A model generated the notes under the pieces. That model had not been told where the DNA came from. It made no database searches and saw only the letters and a list, made by a program, of their open reading frames with translations. Shown here one piece after another: positions 15,264-22,081 of a DNA stretch of 22,871 nucleotides. The stretch is from an uncultured Oscillospiraceae bacterium. GTDB taxonomy: Bacteria > Bacillota > Clostridia > Oscillospirales > Oscillospiraceae. Within the stretch, counting starts at the first letter, position 1; every line of letters begins with the position of its first letter. The position numbers and the translations under genes are program-made. The stretch spans positions 1 to 22,871 of the forward strand of contig CAAFLE010000102.1 of assembly GCA_900763675.1 (NCBI GenBank), given 5' to 3'.

Positions 15264-15596
15264 TTATTGCCAGTCCTTCCACACGTCCGGGCAATACCCG
15301 GCGGTCGCCTGCTTTCCGTTGCGGACGACGGGCGTTTTCAAAAGCGTGGGGTCTTCAAATATGCGCTCGAGCTTATCCTCTGTCCGGGCGAGATAGCGCA
15401 GCAGCGCCGCGTCCGGGTGCTTCTCGTCGATGAGATTGTCCAGCCCGACGGCGTTTTTCACGCTTTGCAGCTCGCCGCGGCTGATACCGTAGCGGTTGAG
15501 GTCAATGTACTGGTATTTGATGCGGCGTTCTTTAAAATACCGCTCGGCTTTCTTCGTATCAAAGCACTTGCTCTTACCGAAAATCTGTATGTTCAC
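15264..15596 (-). CDS. ArsC/Spx-family thioredoxin-fold protein
   Basis: A 110-residue protein of the arsenate-reductase-like (ArsC/Spx/MgsR) thioredoxin-fold family. The single N-terminal cysteine is Cys11 in FGKSKCFDTKKAERYF. The conserved KTPVVRNGKQATAGY near the C-terminus contains the family's cis-proline. It has no CXXC pair as in redox-sensing Spx, so it is closer to the ArsC/YffB-type branch; true arsenate reduction is doubtful and no other ars genes are nearby. The start is GTG, overlapping the dipeptidase stop by four bases (GTGA), with GGGGGA upstream inside that gene. Function is unknown beyond the fold. Confidence 0.85.
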   Translation of the reverse strand: MNIQIFGKSKCFDTKKAERYFKERRIKYQYIDLNRYGISRGELQSVKNAVGLDNLIDEKHPDAALLRYLARTEDKLERIFEDPTLLKTPVVRNGKQATAGYCPDVWKDWQ

Positions 15597-16516
15597 AGAG
15601 CGTCCCCCAGAAAACGGCGGAGGTTATGATAGAAGATGTCCTGCACGAGCGCTTCGCTGAAGCGGTGCGCGAGCATCTGTTCATACAGCTCCTCCATGCT
15701 CTCCACGCCGGAAAAGCCATCCGGCAGCTCCTCAATGCCGTCGAAATCCGTGCCGAGACAGAGGTTTTCCCGGGCGTCCATGCAGAGAAAATGGTCGATG
15801 TGCGCGAGTACGGCGTCCATGTCGCGCCCCTTGCCGAGAAAGGCGGGGCAGAGATTCAGACCGATGACGCCCTCGTTATGGACGATGGCGCTGATCTGCG
15901 CGTCCGTAAGGTTGCGGGGATGGCCGCACACCGATTTTGCGTTGGAGTGGCTGCACAGCACGGGGCGCTTTGCAATGCGCATAACGTCCCAGAACGTTTT
16001 CTCCGAGGCGTGGGACAGATCGACCGCCACGCCCTTTTCCCAGCAGGCGTTCACGAACCGCACGCCGTCCGGGGTCAGCCCCGCGCCGGTGTCCATTGCC
16101 GAGCCGCACAGGCGGTTATCCCTGTTCCAGCAGAGCGTAACCATGCGCACGCCGCGGCGGTAGGCGTCGAGCAGACCCGCCACGCTGCACCGGAGGAGGT
16201 TCGCCCCCTCGACGGAGAGAAACACGGCGACCATGTCGTTTTTCGCGGCGGCGTCGGCTTCCTCCGCGCTCGTGCAGAGCGCGGCGAGATCGCGGTTTTC
16301 CTTCAGCTCGCGCTCGACCGTGAGCATGATGCGGCGAAACGCCGTGGGACCGTCAAAGCCCGGCGGCGCCCAGACCGCCATGACCTGCGCTGCGGGCGAA
16401 TAACGGCGCAGCCGCAGAAGGTCAATGTGGTTCCGGCTGCTCTGGCGCAGGGAATTGAATTTCGTCAGAGTGTCGCAGTGAGCGTCGAAATAGGGGATGC
16501 AGTACGGCAGAGCCAT
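15593..16516 (-). CDS. Membrane-dipeptidase family (M19) peptidase
   Basis: A 307-residue zinc peptidase of the renal dipeptidase family, expected to cleave dipeptides, including D-residue-containing or dehydro forms. The metal ligands can be matched to the human enzyme: His13 and Asp15 (DAHCDT), Glu103 (SVEG), His169 (DLSHAS), His190 (CSHSN), and catalytic Asp257 in LGTDFDG. There is no signal peptide, so it is probably cytoplasmic. I chose the ATG at 16516 because AAGGAG lies 8 bases upstream and the family domain begins immediately; the longer frame to 16579 overlaps a repeat. It is translationally coupled to the ArsC-like gene and lies 72 bases downstream of RNase J. Confidence 0.92.
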   Translation of the reverse strand: MALPYCIPYFDAHCDTLTKFNSLRQSSRNHIDLLRLRRYSPAAQVMAVWAPPGFDGPTAFRRIMLTVERELKENRDLAALCTSAEEADAAAKNDMVAVFLSVEGANLLRCSVAGLLDAYRRGVRMVTLCWNRDNRLCGSAMDTGAGLTPDGVRFVNACWEKGVAVDLSHASEKTFWDVMRIAKRPVLCSHSNAKSVCGHPRNLTDAQISAIVHNEGVIGLNLCPAFLGKGRDMDAVLAHIDHFLCMDARENLCLGTDFDGIEELPDGFSGVESMEELYEQMLAHRFSEALVQDIFYHNLRRFLGDAL

Positions 16517-16553
16517 GGCGAAAACTCCTTTTTCTGTATTTTTCCGAAAGAAA

Positions 16554-16590
16554 TCAGCTTCGCTGACGGCTCCCTTCAAGGGAGTCTTTT
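16554..16590 (-). repeat. Double-hairpin intergenic repeat, copy b (short)
   Basis: On the minus strand a CTCCCTT/AAGGGAG hairpin (within 16568-16586) is followed by a second small stem, TCAGC-GAA-GCTGA (16554-16566). This matches the layout of the other copies but lacks the GACGGAG tail. A TTTT on the plus side touches the RNase J stop codon. It separates RNase J from the dipeptidase gene. Confidence 0.6.
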
Positions 16591-18247
16591 ATACCTCCAT
16601 GATGATCGGCAGGATCATCGGGCTGCGGCGGGTCTTTTTGAAGAGATAGCCGGAAAGACCGGATTTTACGCGGCTTTTGATGCTCGCCCAGTCGGTAATG
16701 CCGTTCTCCTCGCAGTAAGAAACGCTCTCGAGCGCAACGCGGCGCAGATCCTCCATGAGCTTGTCGTTTTCCTTTTCATACACAAAGCCGCGGCTGATGA
16801 TGTCGGGTCCCGAAATGAGCTGGGCGTTTTCCGCCGAGAGCGTCATCACGACGACGACCATGCCCTCGTCGGCGAGGAGCTTGCGGTCGCGCAGCACCAC
16901 GGTGCCGACGTCGCCCACGCCCATGCCGTCCACCAGCACTCTGCCGGACGGGACGGTCGCGCCGAGCTTGGCGGATTTGGCGGTCATTTCGATCACTCTG
17001 CCGTTTTCGCCGATGATGATGTTCCGGCGGTCGTGACCCATGCCCACGATCATGTCGCCGCTCTTGTGGAGCATCCGGCGCTCGCCGTGGACGGGGATGA
17101 AGAATTTTGGCTTCATGAGCGCATACATCATTTTCAGCTCTTCCTGGCAGGCATGGCCCGAAACGTGCAGGTCGGTGCCGCGCTCATAGATGACCTCCGC
17201 GCCCTTGGCAAACAGCTCGTCGATGACGCGGGAGATCGTCGTCTCGTTGCCGGGAATGGCGCTCGCGGAAATGATGACACGGTCGCCCGAGCCGATGTCT
17301 ACCTGCTTATGCTCGGAAAACGCCATGCGGTAGAGCGCGGACATACTCTCACCCTGGCTGCCGGTGGAGATAATGACGAGCTTGTTGCGCGGCACGGAGC
17401 CGATGCGCTTCATATCCACGAGAATGCCGTCCGGCACCTTCATGTAGCCCAGCTCCACGCAGAGCTTCACCACGTTTTCCATGCTGCGCCCCGTGATGCC
17501 GACCTTGCGCTTGTACTTGACCGCAAGGTCGATGATCTGGCGGATGCGGTCCACGTTCGAGGCGAACGTCGTTACGATGATGCGCTTGTCGCAGTCCTTG
17601 AAGAGCTGGTCAAAGCGGTCGTGTACCTTGCTCTCGGAGAGGGAATGCCCCGGACGCTCTACGTTCGTCGAGTCCATGAGCAGTGCGAGAACGCCCTCGC
17701 GGCCCAACTCGCCGAAGCGGGTAAGGTCGGTCATCTCGCCCTGCAGGGGGGTGACGTCGATCTTGAAGTCGCCGGTCTGTACCACGGTGCCGATCGGCGT
17801 TTTGATTGCGAACGCCACGGAGTCGGCGATGGAGTGGTTCACGTGGATGAACTCGACCTGGAAGCAGCCGGCGGGGATCGTCTGTCCCGCCTCGACGGTG
17901 ACGATCTTCGTCTTGTCGAGCAGACCGCGCTCCTGAAGCTTGAGCTGCACGAGACCCGCGGTCAGGCGCGTCGTATAGATGGGCGCTTTGATCCGGTCCA
18001 TCACATACGGCAGAGCGCCGATGTGGTCCTCGTGACCGTGCGTGAGGAAAATGCCGCGGATACGGCTCTTGTTCTTCACAAGATAGCTCACATCGGGGAT
18101 GACGACGTCCACGCCGTACATATCGTCGTCCGGAAAGCCCATGCCGCAGTCTACGACAATAATGTCCTTTCCGTACTCGTACGCCGTGAGGTTCTTGCCG
18201 ATCTCGTTGAGACCGCCAAGAGGAATGATCTTCAGTTTTTGTGCCAT
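16589..18247 (-). CDS. rnj: Ribonuclease J
   Basis: A 552-residue metallo-beta-lactamase/beta-CASP ribonuclease with 5'-exonuclease and endonuclease activity in mRNA decay and rRNA maturation. The zinc motif THGHEDHIG spans residues 69-77 (His70, His72, Asp74, His75). An upstream GGLNEIGKN and VVDCGMGFPDDD are typical. Further family motifs are LMDSTNVERPGHS, STGSQGESMSALYRM, SGHACQEELKMM and FIPVHGERRML. The length is that of RNase J1/J2. The ATG at 18247 follows an AGGAG about 13 bases away, a rather long spacing. It is followed by a repeat module rather than a classic terminator. It acts in the cytoplasm, probably with a paralogue or other RNases elsewhere. Confidence 0.96.
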   Translation of the reverse strand: MAQKLKIIPLGGLNEIGKNLTAYEYGKDIIVVDCGMGFPDDDMYGVDVVIPDVSYLVKNKSRIRGIFLTHGHEDHIGALPYVMDRIKAPIYTTRLTAGLVQLKLQERGLLDKTKIVTVEAGQTIPAGCFQVEFIHVNHSIADSVAFAIKTPIGTVVQTGDFKIDVTPLQGEMTDLTRFGELGREGVLALLMDSTNVERPGHSLSESKVHDRFDQLFKDCDKRIIVTTFASNVDRIRQIIDLAVKYKRKVGITGRSMENVVKLCVELGYMKVPDGILVDMKRIGSVPRNKLVIISTGSQGESMSALYRMAFSEHKQVDIGSGDRVIISASAIPGNETTISRVIDELFAKGAEVIYERGTDLHVSGHACQEELKMMYALMKPKFFIPVHGERRMLHKSGDMIVGMGHDRRNIIIGENGRVIEMTAKSAKLGATVPSGRVLVDGMGVGDVGTVVLRDRKLLADEGMVVVVMTLSAENAQLISGPDIISRGFVYEKENDKLMEDLRRVALESVSYCEENGITDWASIKSRVKSGLSGYLFKKTRRSPMILPIIMEV

Positions 18248-18292
18248 AAAATTATAAAATCTCCTGTTTCAATAATTTGGAATTGTATGTAC

Positions 18293-18353
18293 CCCGGACG
18301 GGCAGCGCCCTTACCGGGATTATGTTCGTGATGGGAGAGGAATATACCTCTCC
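18293..18353. other. Two hairpins in the RNase J upstream region
   Basis: A nested stem pairs CCCGG (18293-18297) with CCGGG (18314-18318), and inside it GGGC (18300-18303) with GCCC (18307-18310). A second hairpin pairs 18334-18340 (GGAGAGG) with 18347-18353 (CCTCTCC). I found no convincing promoter for RNase J between these and the ATG, so both may lie in its 5' leader. Confidence 0.45.
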
Positions 18354-18354
18354 A

Positions 18355-18475
18355 GCCTCCCTTGTGCAAAGGGAGGTGGCGCGGCGCATAGCGCCGCGAC
18401 GGAGAGATTGTCATTTTCCAACGACTGCAACCCCTCAGCCAGCTTTGCTGACAGCTCCCCTTACACAGGGGAAAC
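18355..18475. repeat. Complete palindromic double-hairpin repeat (copies c and d)
   Basis: This is the fullest copy of the dispersed repeat. The left half (18355-18412, plus orientation) has hairpin 1 (18356-18363 with 18369-18376), hairpin 2 GCGGCGC-ATA-GCGCCGC (18381-18397) and the tail GACGGAGAGATTG. The right half (18429-18473, minus orientation) has hairpin 1 CCCCT/AGGGG (18457-18461 with 18467-18471), a second stem CAGC-TTT-GCTG (18440-18450) and a TGAGGGGTTG tail. The two halves face each other, so the unit is an inverted pair of modules of MITE-like size with no coding capacity. It lies between recR and rnj. Confidence 0.75.
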
Positions 18476-18483
18476 TTTGATTT

Positions 18484-19086
18484 TTACATTTCGCGCCGCC
18501 CCTCGAGCGCCTTGAGCATGGTGGCGTCGTCCGCGTATTCAAGATTGGAGCCGACCGGCACGCCGAAGCCGAGACGCGTGATGCGGATGCCGAACGGCTT
18601 TAAAAGGCGGGAAAGATACATCGCCGTGGCGTCGCCCTCGGTGTCGGGGTTCGTGGCGAGGATGACCTCCTCCACCCCGCCCTGCGCCACGCGCTCCAAA
18701 AGCTCGCGGATGCGCAGATCGTCCGGTCCGATGCGTTTCATCGGCGAGAGAGCGCCGTGCAGCACATGGTATACCCCGTGGTATTCCCGGCTGCGTTCAA
18801 TGCTCAGCACGTCCCGCGGCTCGGACACGACGCAGATGGTCGTTTTATCGCGGCTGTCGGACGCGCAGACAGGGCAAAGCTCGCCGTCCGTCAGATTCTG
18901 GCACACCGGGCAGGTATGGACGCTCTTTTTCGCTTCCAGAACGGCGTTGGCAAAGCGCTCCGCCTCCTCCTGCGGGAGAGAGAGAACGTGAAATGCCAGC
19001 CGCTGCGCACTCTTGCGCCCGATGCCGGGCAGAGACGCAAAGCCGTCGATAAGATTTTCCATAGCCGCCGGAAAAAACGATGCCAT
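18484..19086 (-). CDS. recR: Recombination protein RecR
   Basis: A 200-residue protein that works with RecF/RecO to load RecA at single-strand gaps. The N-terminal helix-hairpin-helix is LPGIGRKSAQRLAFHVL (residues 19-35). The zinc finger uses Cys59, Cys62, Cys71 and Cys74 (C-x2-C-x8-C-x2-C). The Toprim domain begins at about residue 83 (ICVVSEPRDV) and includes ATNPDTEGDATAMYL. Length is standard. I prefer the ATG at 19086, with AAGGAG 11 bases upstream; a TTG at 19095 is also in frame but too close to that site. recR is usually next to dnaX and ybaB; here it follows rpe, about 30 bases downstream. Confidence 0.96.
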   Translation of the reverse strand: MASFFPAAMENLIDGFASLPGIGRKSAQRLAFHVLSLPQEEAERFANAVLEAKKSVHTCPVCQNLTDGELCPVCASDSRDKTTICVVSEPRDVLSIERSREYHGVYHVLHGALSPMKRIGPDDLRIRELLERVAQGGVEEVILATNPDTEGDATAMYLSRLLKPFGIRITRLGFGVPVGSNLEYADDATMLKALEGRREM

Positions 19087-19116
19087 AATCCTCAATACTC
19101 CTTGTTTGATCCGCCT

Positions 19117-19770
19117 TCAGGCGTTCCGGATCGCCGCGATCGCCGCGGCGCGGTCGTCCCTGCCGAAAACGGCGCTGCCCGCCACCAGTACATCGCAGCC
19201 CGCACTCTTCACGAGCGGCGCGGTATGCGCGTCGATGCCGCCGTCGCACTCCAGAGCGCAGGAAAGACCGCGCTCTTCGATCCAGCCGCGGAGCGTTTCG
19301 ATCTTTGGCAGCATATCCGCCATGAATTTCTGCCCGCCGAAGCCCGGTTCGACCGTCATCACCAGCACCATGTCGAGCCGGTCGAGCCATGGCAGCACCG
19401 TTTCCGCGCCCGTCGCAGGCTTGAGCGCGACCGCCGCACGTTTCCCCGCCGCCTTCACCGCGTCGATGGCGGCGGAGATATTCTCCGGCGTGTCCGCCTC
19501 CGCGTGGATCGTCACGAGATCCGCTCCGGCGGCGCAGAAGCGCCCGGCATATTTTACCGGCTCTTCGATCATCAGATGCACGTCGAGGAAAAGGTCCGTC
19601 GCCTTCCGCACGGAGGAAAGCACCGGAAGCCCGATGGAAATGTTCGGAACGAACCGTCCGTCCATAACGTCGAAATGGATCCAGTCCGCGCCGCCCTGCC
19701 GGACGGACGCAATTTCCTCGCCCAGACGGGCGAAATCGGCGGAGAGAATGGACGGGGCGATCTTCAGCAT
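19117..19770 (-). CDS. rpe: Ribulose-phosphate 3-epimerase
   Basis: A 217-residue TIM-barrel enzyme interconverting ribulose-5-phosphate and xylulose-5-phosphate in the pentose phosphate pathway. IHFDVMDGRFVPN (residues 31-43) holds the metal ligand His32 and catalytic Asp34. HLMIEEP, VMTVEPGFGGQKF and ECDGGI, with the second catalytic Asp, complete the site. The ATG at 19770 is chosen because the conserved MLKIAPSILSADF begins there and AGGAGG lies 9 bases upstream; the longer in-frame extension runs through the leader region and is not conserved-looking. It is first in a leftward unit with recR. Confidence 0.96.
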   Translation of the reverse strand: MLKIAPSILSADFARLGEEIASVRQGGADWIHFDVMDGRFVPNISIGLPVLSSVRKATDLFLDVHLMIEEPVKYAGRFCAAGADLVTIHAEADTPENISAAIDAVKAAGKRAAVALKPATGAETVLPWLDRLDMVLVMTVEPGFGGQKFMADMLPKIETLRGWIEERGLSCALECDGGIDAHTAPLVKSAGCDVLVAGSAVFGRDDRAAAIAAIRNA

Positions 19771-19860
19771 GGCGGACTTCCTCCTGTATGTGTCGTGGGG
19801 TCGTCCCCCGGCATAAGTATGGGTGCGGCAGCGCGGCGCGGGCGCTGTCTTTTTCGATAC

Positions 19861-19888
19861 GGGGGACGCCGGAAAACCGGCGTCTCCC
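19861..19888. other. Leader hairpin upstream of rpe
   Basis: GACGCCGG (19865-19872) and CCGGCGTC (19877-19884) form a perfect stem with an AAAA loop (UUUU in the rpe transcript). The stem extends by about four more pairs to 19861/19888, one of them G-T. It would lie early in a roughly 138-base rpe leader. No U-tract follows on the minus strand and I do not recognise a riboswitch. Confidence 0.5.
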
Positions 19889-19914
19889 GGCTGTGCGCCA
19901 GAACACCAACTTGC

Positions 19915-19943
19915 AGTATATACCAAATCCGCCGATATTTCAA
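19915..19943 (-). promoter_or_regulatory. Promoter of rpe-recR
   Basis: On the minus strand TTGAAA (19938-19943), a 17-base spacer and TATACT (19915-19920) each match five of six consensus bases. The start point near 19908 gives a leader of about 138 bases. It is back to back with the xpaC promoter, 12 bases away. Confidence 0.7.
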
Positions 19944-19955
19944 GACGATATACGC

Positions 19956-19984
19956 TTGACGAAGGGTGGGAATCCATGTAGAAT
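19956..19984 (+). promoter_or_regulatory. Promoter of xpaC-telA
   Basis: TTGACG (19956-19961), a 17-base spacer and TAGAAT (19979-19984) form a near-consensus sigma-A promoter. The leader before the ATG at 20014 is only about 20 bases and contains the AGGGGG ribosome site. Confidence 0.7.
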
Positions 19985-20013
19985 ATAGTGTGATTCTCAA
20001 AGGGGGCGGTTTC

Positions 20014-20823
20014 ATGCGGAAAAAGCGTCGCCGCGGCATGGGTCCGATCGGCACAATCGCGCTAATATGGGTGTTCTTCGCCGTCATAATGCCGGTCGTC
20101 CGTCTGTCCGGCGGGCTGATCGCCGCCGGTCTTGCCATTATGGCGTCGGTCTGGGCGGCAAACGCGCTGCGCCGGAAGACGCAGAAGAGCGAGGACAAGC
20201 CCGCATGGGACGCCGTTCCGGTGCAGACCGCACCGGCGGAGGCTGCTCCGGCGGCAGACGCCGAGCCGGAAAAGGCGGAGGAGCCAAGCCCCTACTCGCC
20301 CGAGGTGCAGGCGATTATTCAGGAGGGGCGCGTCGCGCTCAAGGAAATGGGGCGGCTGTACGCCTCCATCCCCAACCCGGAGGTGCGCTCGCGCATCAAC
20401 GAGCTGATGAGCGTTTCGGACAAGATCGTCCGCGACGCCATCGACGATCCCGCCGACGTACCGCAGATCCGCAAGTTTCTCGACTATTATCTGCCCACGA
20501 CGATCCGGCTGCTCAACGCCTATGACCGTATGAGCGCCCAGGAATACGCCGGGGACAACATCACCGGCTCGATGCAGCGCATCGAGGAGATGCTGGATAC
20601 GACGATCGTCGCCTACAAAAAGCAGCTCGACGCGCTCTTCGCCAACCAGGCCGCCGACATCCAGATGGACATCGACACGATGAACACCATGCTTGCCCGC
20701 GAGGGTCTGGGCGGAAAAGGGTATCTCGATATTAAAGACTTTATGAAGCAATACGAGCAGCAGCAGACCACCGGCACCGACAGCTCCGAACAAACGATGA
20801 AAGGAAGCACCGCAAATGGATGA
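20014..20823 (+). CDS. xpaC: XpaC-like 5-bromo-4-chloroindolyl phosphate hydrolysis protein
   Basis: A 269-residue membrane-anchored protein. A basic N-terminus (MRKKRRRG) precedes two hydrophobic segments near residues 11-30 and 33-50. An Ala/Pro/Glu-rich linker runs to about residue 92, and a helical cytoplasmic domain fills the rest (VQAIIQEGRVALKEMGRLYASIPNPEVRSRI, then FLDYYLPTTIRLLNAYDRM), which is the XpaC signature. The name comes from X-phosphate hydrolysis; the true function is unknown. I use the ATG at 20014, with AGGGGG upstream; an earlier in-frame start at 19966 would include the promoter. It overlaps telA by eight bases, the same gene pair as xpaC-yaaN of Bacillus. Confidence 0.88.
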   Translation: MRKKRRRGMGPIGTIALIWVFFAVIMPVVRLSGGLIAAGLAIMASVWAANALRRKTQKSEDKPAWDAVPVQTAPAEAAPAADAEPEKAEEPSPYSPEVQAIIQEGRVALKEMGRLYASIPNPEVRSRINELMSVSDKIVRDAIDDPADVPQIRKFLDYYLPTTIRLLNAYDRMSAQEYAGDNITGSMQRIEEMLDTTIVAYKKQLDALFANQAADIQMDIDTMNTMLAREGLGGKGYLDIKDFMKQYEQQQTTGTDSSEQTMKGSTANG

Positions 20824-21976
20824 AAAAGAATACGTCCCTTCTCTGACGCTCAACCCCACGCAGACCGCCGCGCAGGAAGCCCCCGCCGCACCGCAGCTCG
20901 TTGTGGAGGAGAAAAAGCCCGCCGTTGAGCCGGAAAAGCTCGACATTGACCGGCTCTCCCCCGAGGAGCAGGCGGCGGTACGCGAGTTTGCCAAGCAGAT
21001 CGACGTGACCGATACGAATCTTGTTCTCTCCTACGGCGCCGCCGCGCAGAAGAACATCGCCGATTTCTCCGGCGCTGCGCTCGGCAAGGTGCGCACGAAG
21101 GATATGGGCGAGGTCGGCGATATGCTCACGAGCCTTGTCGTGGAGCTGAAGGATCTGGATTACGACGAAGCCGAACAGAAAAAGGGACTCCGCGGTCTTT
21201 TCAAAAAAGCGTCCCGCTCTCTGGAGGAGACGAAGGCGAAGTTTGACAAGGCCGAGATCAACGTCGATAAGATCACGCAGCAGCTCCAGAACCACCAGGT
21301 CGTGCTGGCGAAGGACATCGCCTCTCTCGACCGGATGTTCGAGCTGAACCAGGCGTATTTCAAGGAACTCACCATGTACATCATCGCGGGCAAGCTCCGC
21401 ATTCAGGAGCTGCGCGAAAAGGATCTCGCCGAGCTGCGGGCAAAGGCGGAGAAATCCGGTCTGCCGGAGGACGCGCAGGCGGTGAACGATTTCACCAATC
21501 TCATCGGGCGCTTTGAGAAAAAGCTGCACGATCTGGAGCTGACACGCACGATCTCCCTGCAGATGTCCCCGCAGATCCGCATGATCCAGAATAACGACCT
21601 TCTCATGACCGAGAAGATCCAGACCGCCATCGTGAACACCATCCCCCTCTGGAAGAGCCAGATGGTGCTGGGGCTGAGTATGTACCACTCCAAGCAGGCG
21701 ATGGATGCCTCCCACGCCGTTTCCGACGTGACGAACCGGCTCCTGCTCAGCAACGCCGAGGCGCTGCACACCGGCTCGGTCGAGGTCGCCAAGGAGTCCG
21801 AGCGCGGCATCGTCGATCTCGAAACGCTCAAGAAAACGAACGAGCATCTCATCTCCACGCTTGAAGAGGTGCGCCAGATCCAGGACGACGGACGCGCCCG
21901 CCGCGCCGCCGCCGAGGAAGAGCTTGGTCGCATCGAAGGAGAGCTGAAGCAGAAGCTCATGGATATGAAAGGCTAA
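20816..21976 (+). CDS. TelA/YaaN family protein (toxic anion resistance)
   Basis: A 386-residue soluble, largely alpha-helical protein of the TelA family (PF05816). After a variable Pro/Ala/Glu-rich first 45 residues, the conserved core begins at LSPEEQAAVREFAKQIDVTDTNLVLSYGAAAQKNIADFS. It continues through LRGLFKKASRSLEETKAKFDKAE and NDLLMTEKIQTAIVNTIPLWKSQMVLGL. The C-terminal third is coiled coil (TLEEVRQIQDDGRARRAAAE). The family is linked to tellurite and cell-envelope stress resistance, but its mechanism is unknown. The start codon lies inside the end of xpaC, so the two are translationally coupled. A repeat module and a strong terminator follow. Confidence 0.92.
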   Translation: MDEKEYVPSLTLNPTQTAAQEAPAAPQLVVEEKKPAVEPEKLDIDRLSPEEQAAVREFAKQIDVTDTNLVLSYGAAAQKNIADFSGAALGKVRTKDMGEVGDMLTSLVVELKDLDYDEAEQKKGLRGLFKKASRSLEETKAKFDKAEINVDKITQQLQNHQVVLAKDIASLDRMFELNQAYFKELTMYIIAGKLRIQELREKDLAELRAKAEKSGLPEDAQAVNDFTNLIGRFEKKLHDLELTRTISLQMSPQIRMIQNNDLLMTEKIQTAIVNTIPLWKSQMVLGLSMYHSKQAMDASHAVSDVTNRLLLSNAEALHTGSVEVAKESERGIVDLETLKKTNEHLISTLEEVRQIQDDGRARRAAAEEELGRIEGELKQKLMDMKG

Positions 21977-21982
21977 TTTCAT

Positions 21983-22035
21983 CCCCTCCGGCGCGGCGTG
22001 CCGCGCCGCCTCCCCTTGAGAGCAAGGGGAGGCGG
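21983..22035 (-). repeat. Double-hairpin intergenic repeat, copy e
   Basis: On the minus strand hairpin 1 is GCCTCCCCTT/AAGGGGAGGC (within 22009-22034). Hairpin 2 is GGCGCGGC-AC-GCCGCGCC, and the tail is CGGAGGGG. The order and tail match the copy at 18355 although the stem-2 bases differ. It lies 6 bases after the telA stop. Confidence 0.65.
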
Positions 22036-22071
22036 AAAAAGACAGACGGATTTTCCTCCGTCTGTCTTTTT
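22036..22071. terminator. Bidirectional terminator between telA and the membrane-protein gene
   Basis: A perfect 15-bp inverted repeat (22036-22050 with 22057-22071) has a 6-base loop. Its arms begin with AAAAA and end with TTTTT, so it should end both the rightward xpaC-telA transcript and the leftward transcript whose stop codon lies at 22082. Confidence 0.92.
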
Positions 22072-22081
22072 CTTTTGCTAT

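Noticed and set aside
15264..15596. Arsenic resistance gene
   Set aside because: No ArsR, ArsB or Acr3 gene nearby, and the ArsC fold is shared by many non-arsenate thiol proteins.
15626..18331. A 901-codon open frame on the plus strand
   Set aside because: It is antisense to RNase J and the dipeptidase, both with clear catalytic motifs. Its product is His/Arg/Ala/Val-rich with no domain, as expected for the mirror frame of GC-rich genes.
19771..19977. N-terminal extension of Rpe
   Set aside because: It reads through the predicted promoter and leader. The conserved Rpe start and a good AGGAGG site support 19770.
20816..21976. Tellurite-resistance (ter) stress or phage-defence cluster
   Set aside because: Only the common xpaC-telA pair is present. 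No TerD, TerC or ATP-grasp genes accompany it in the window.
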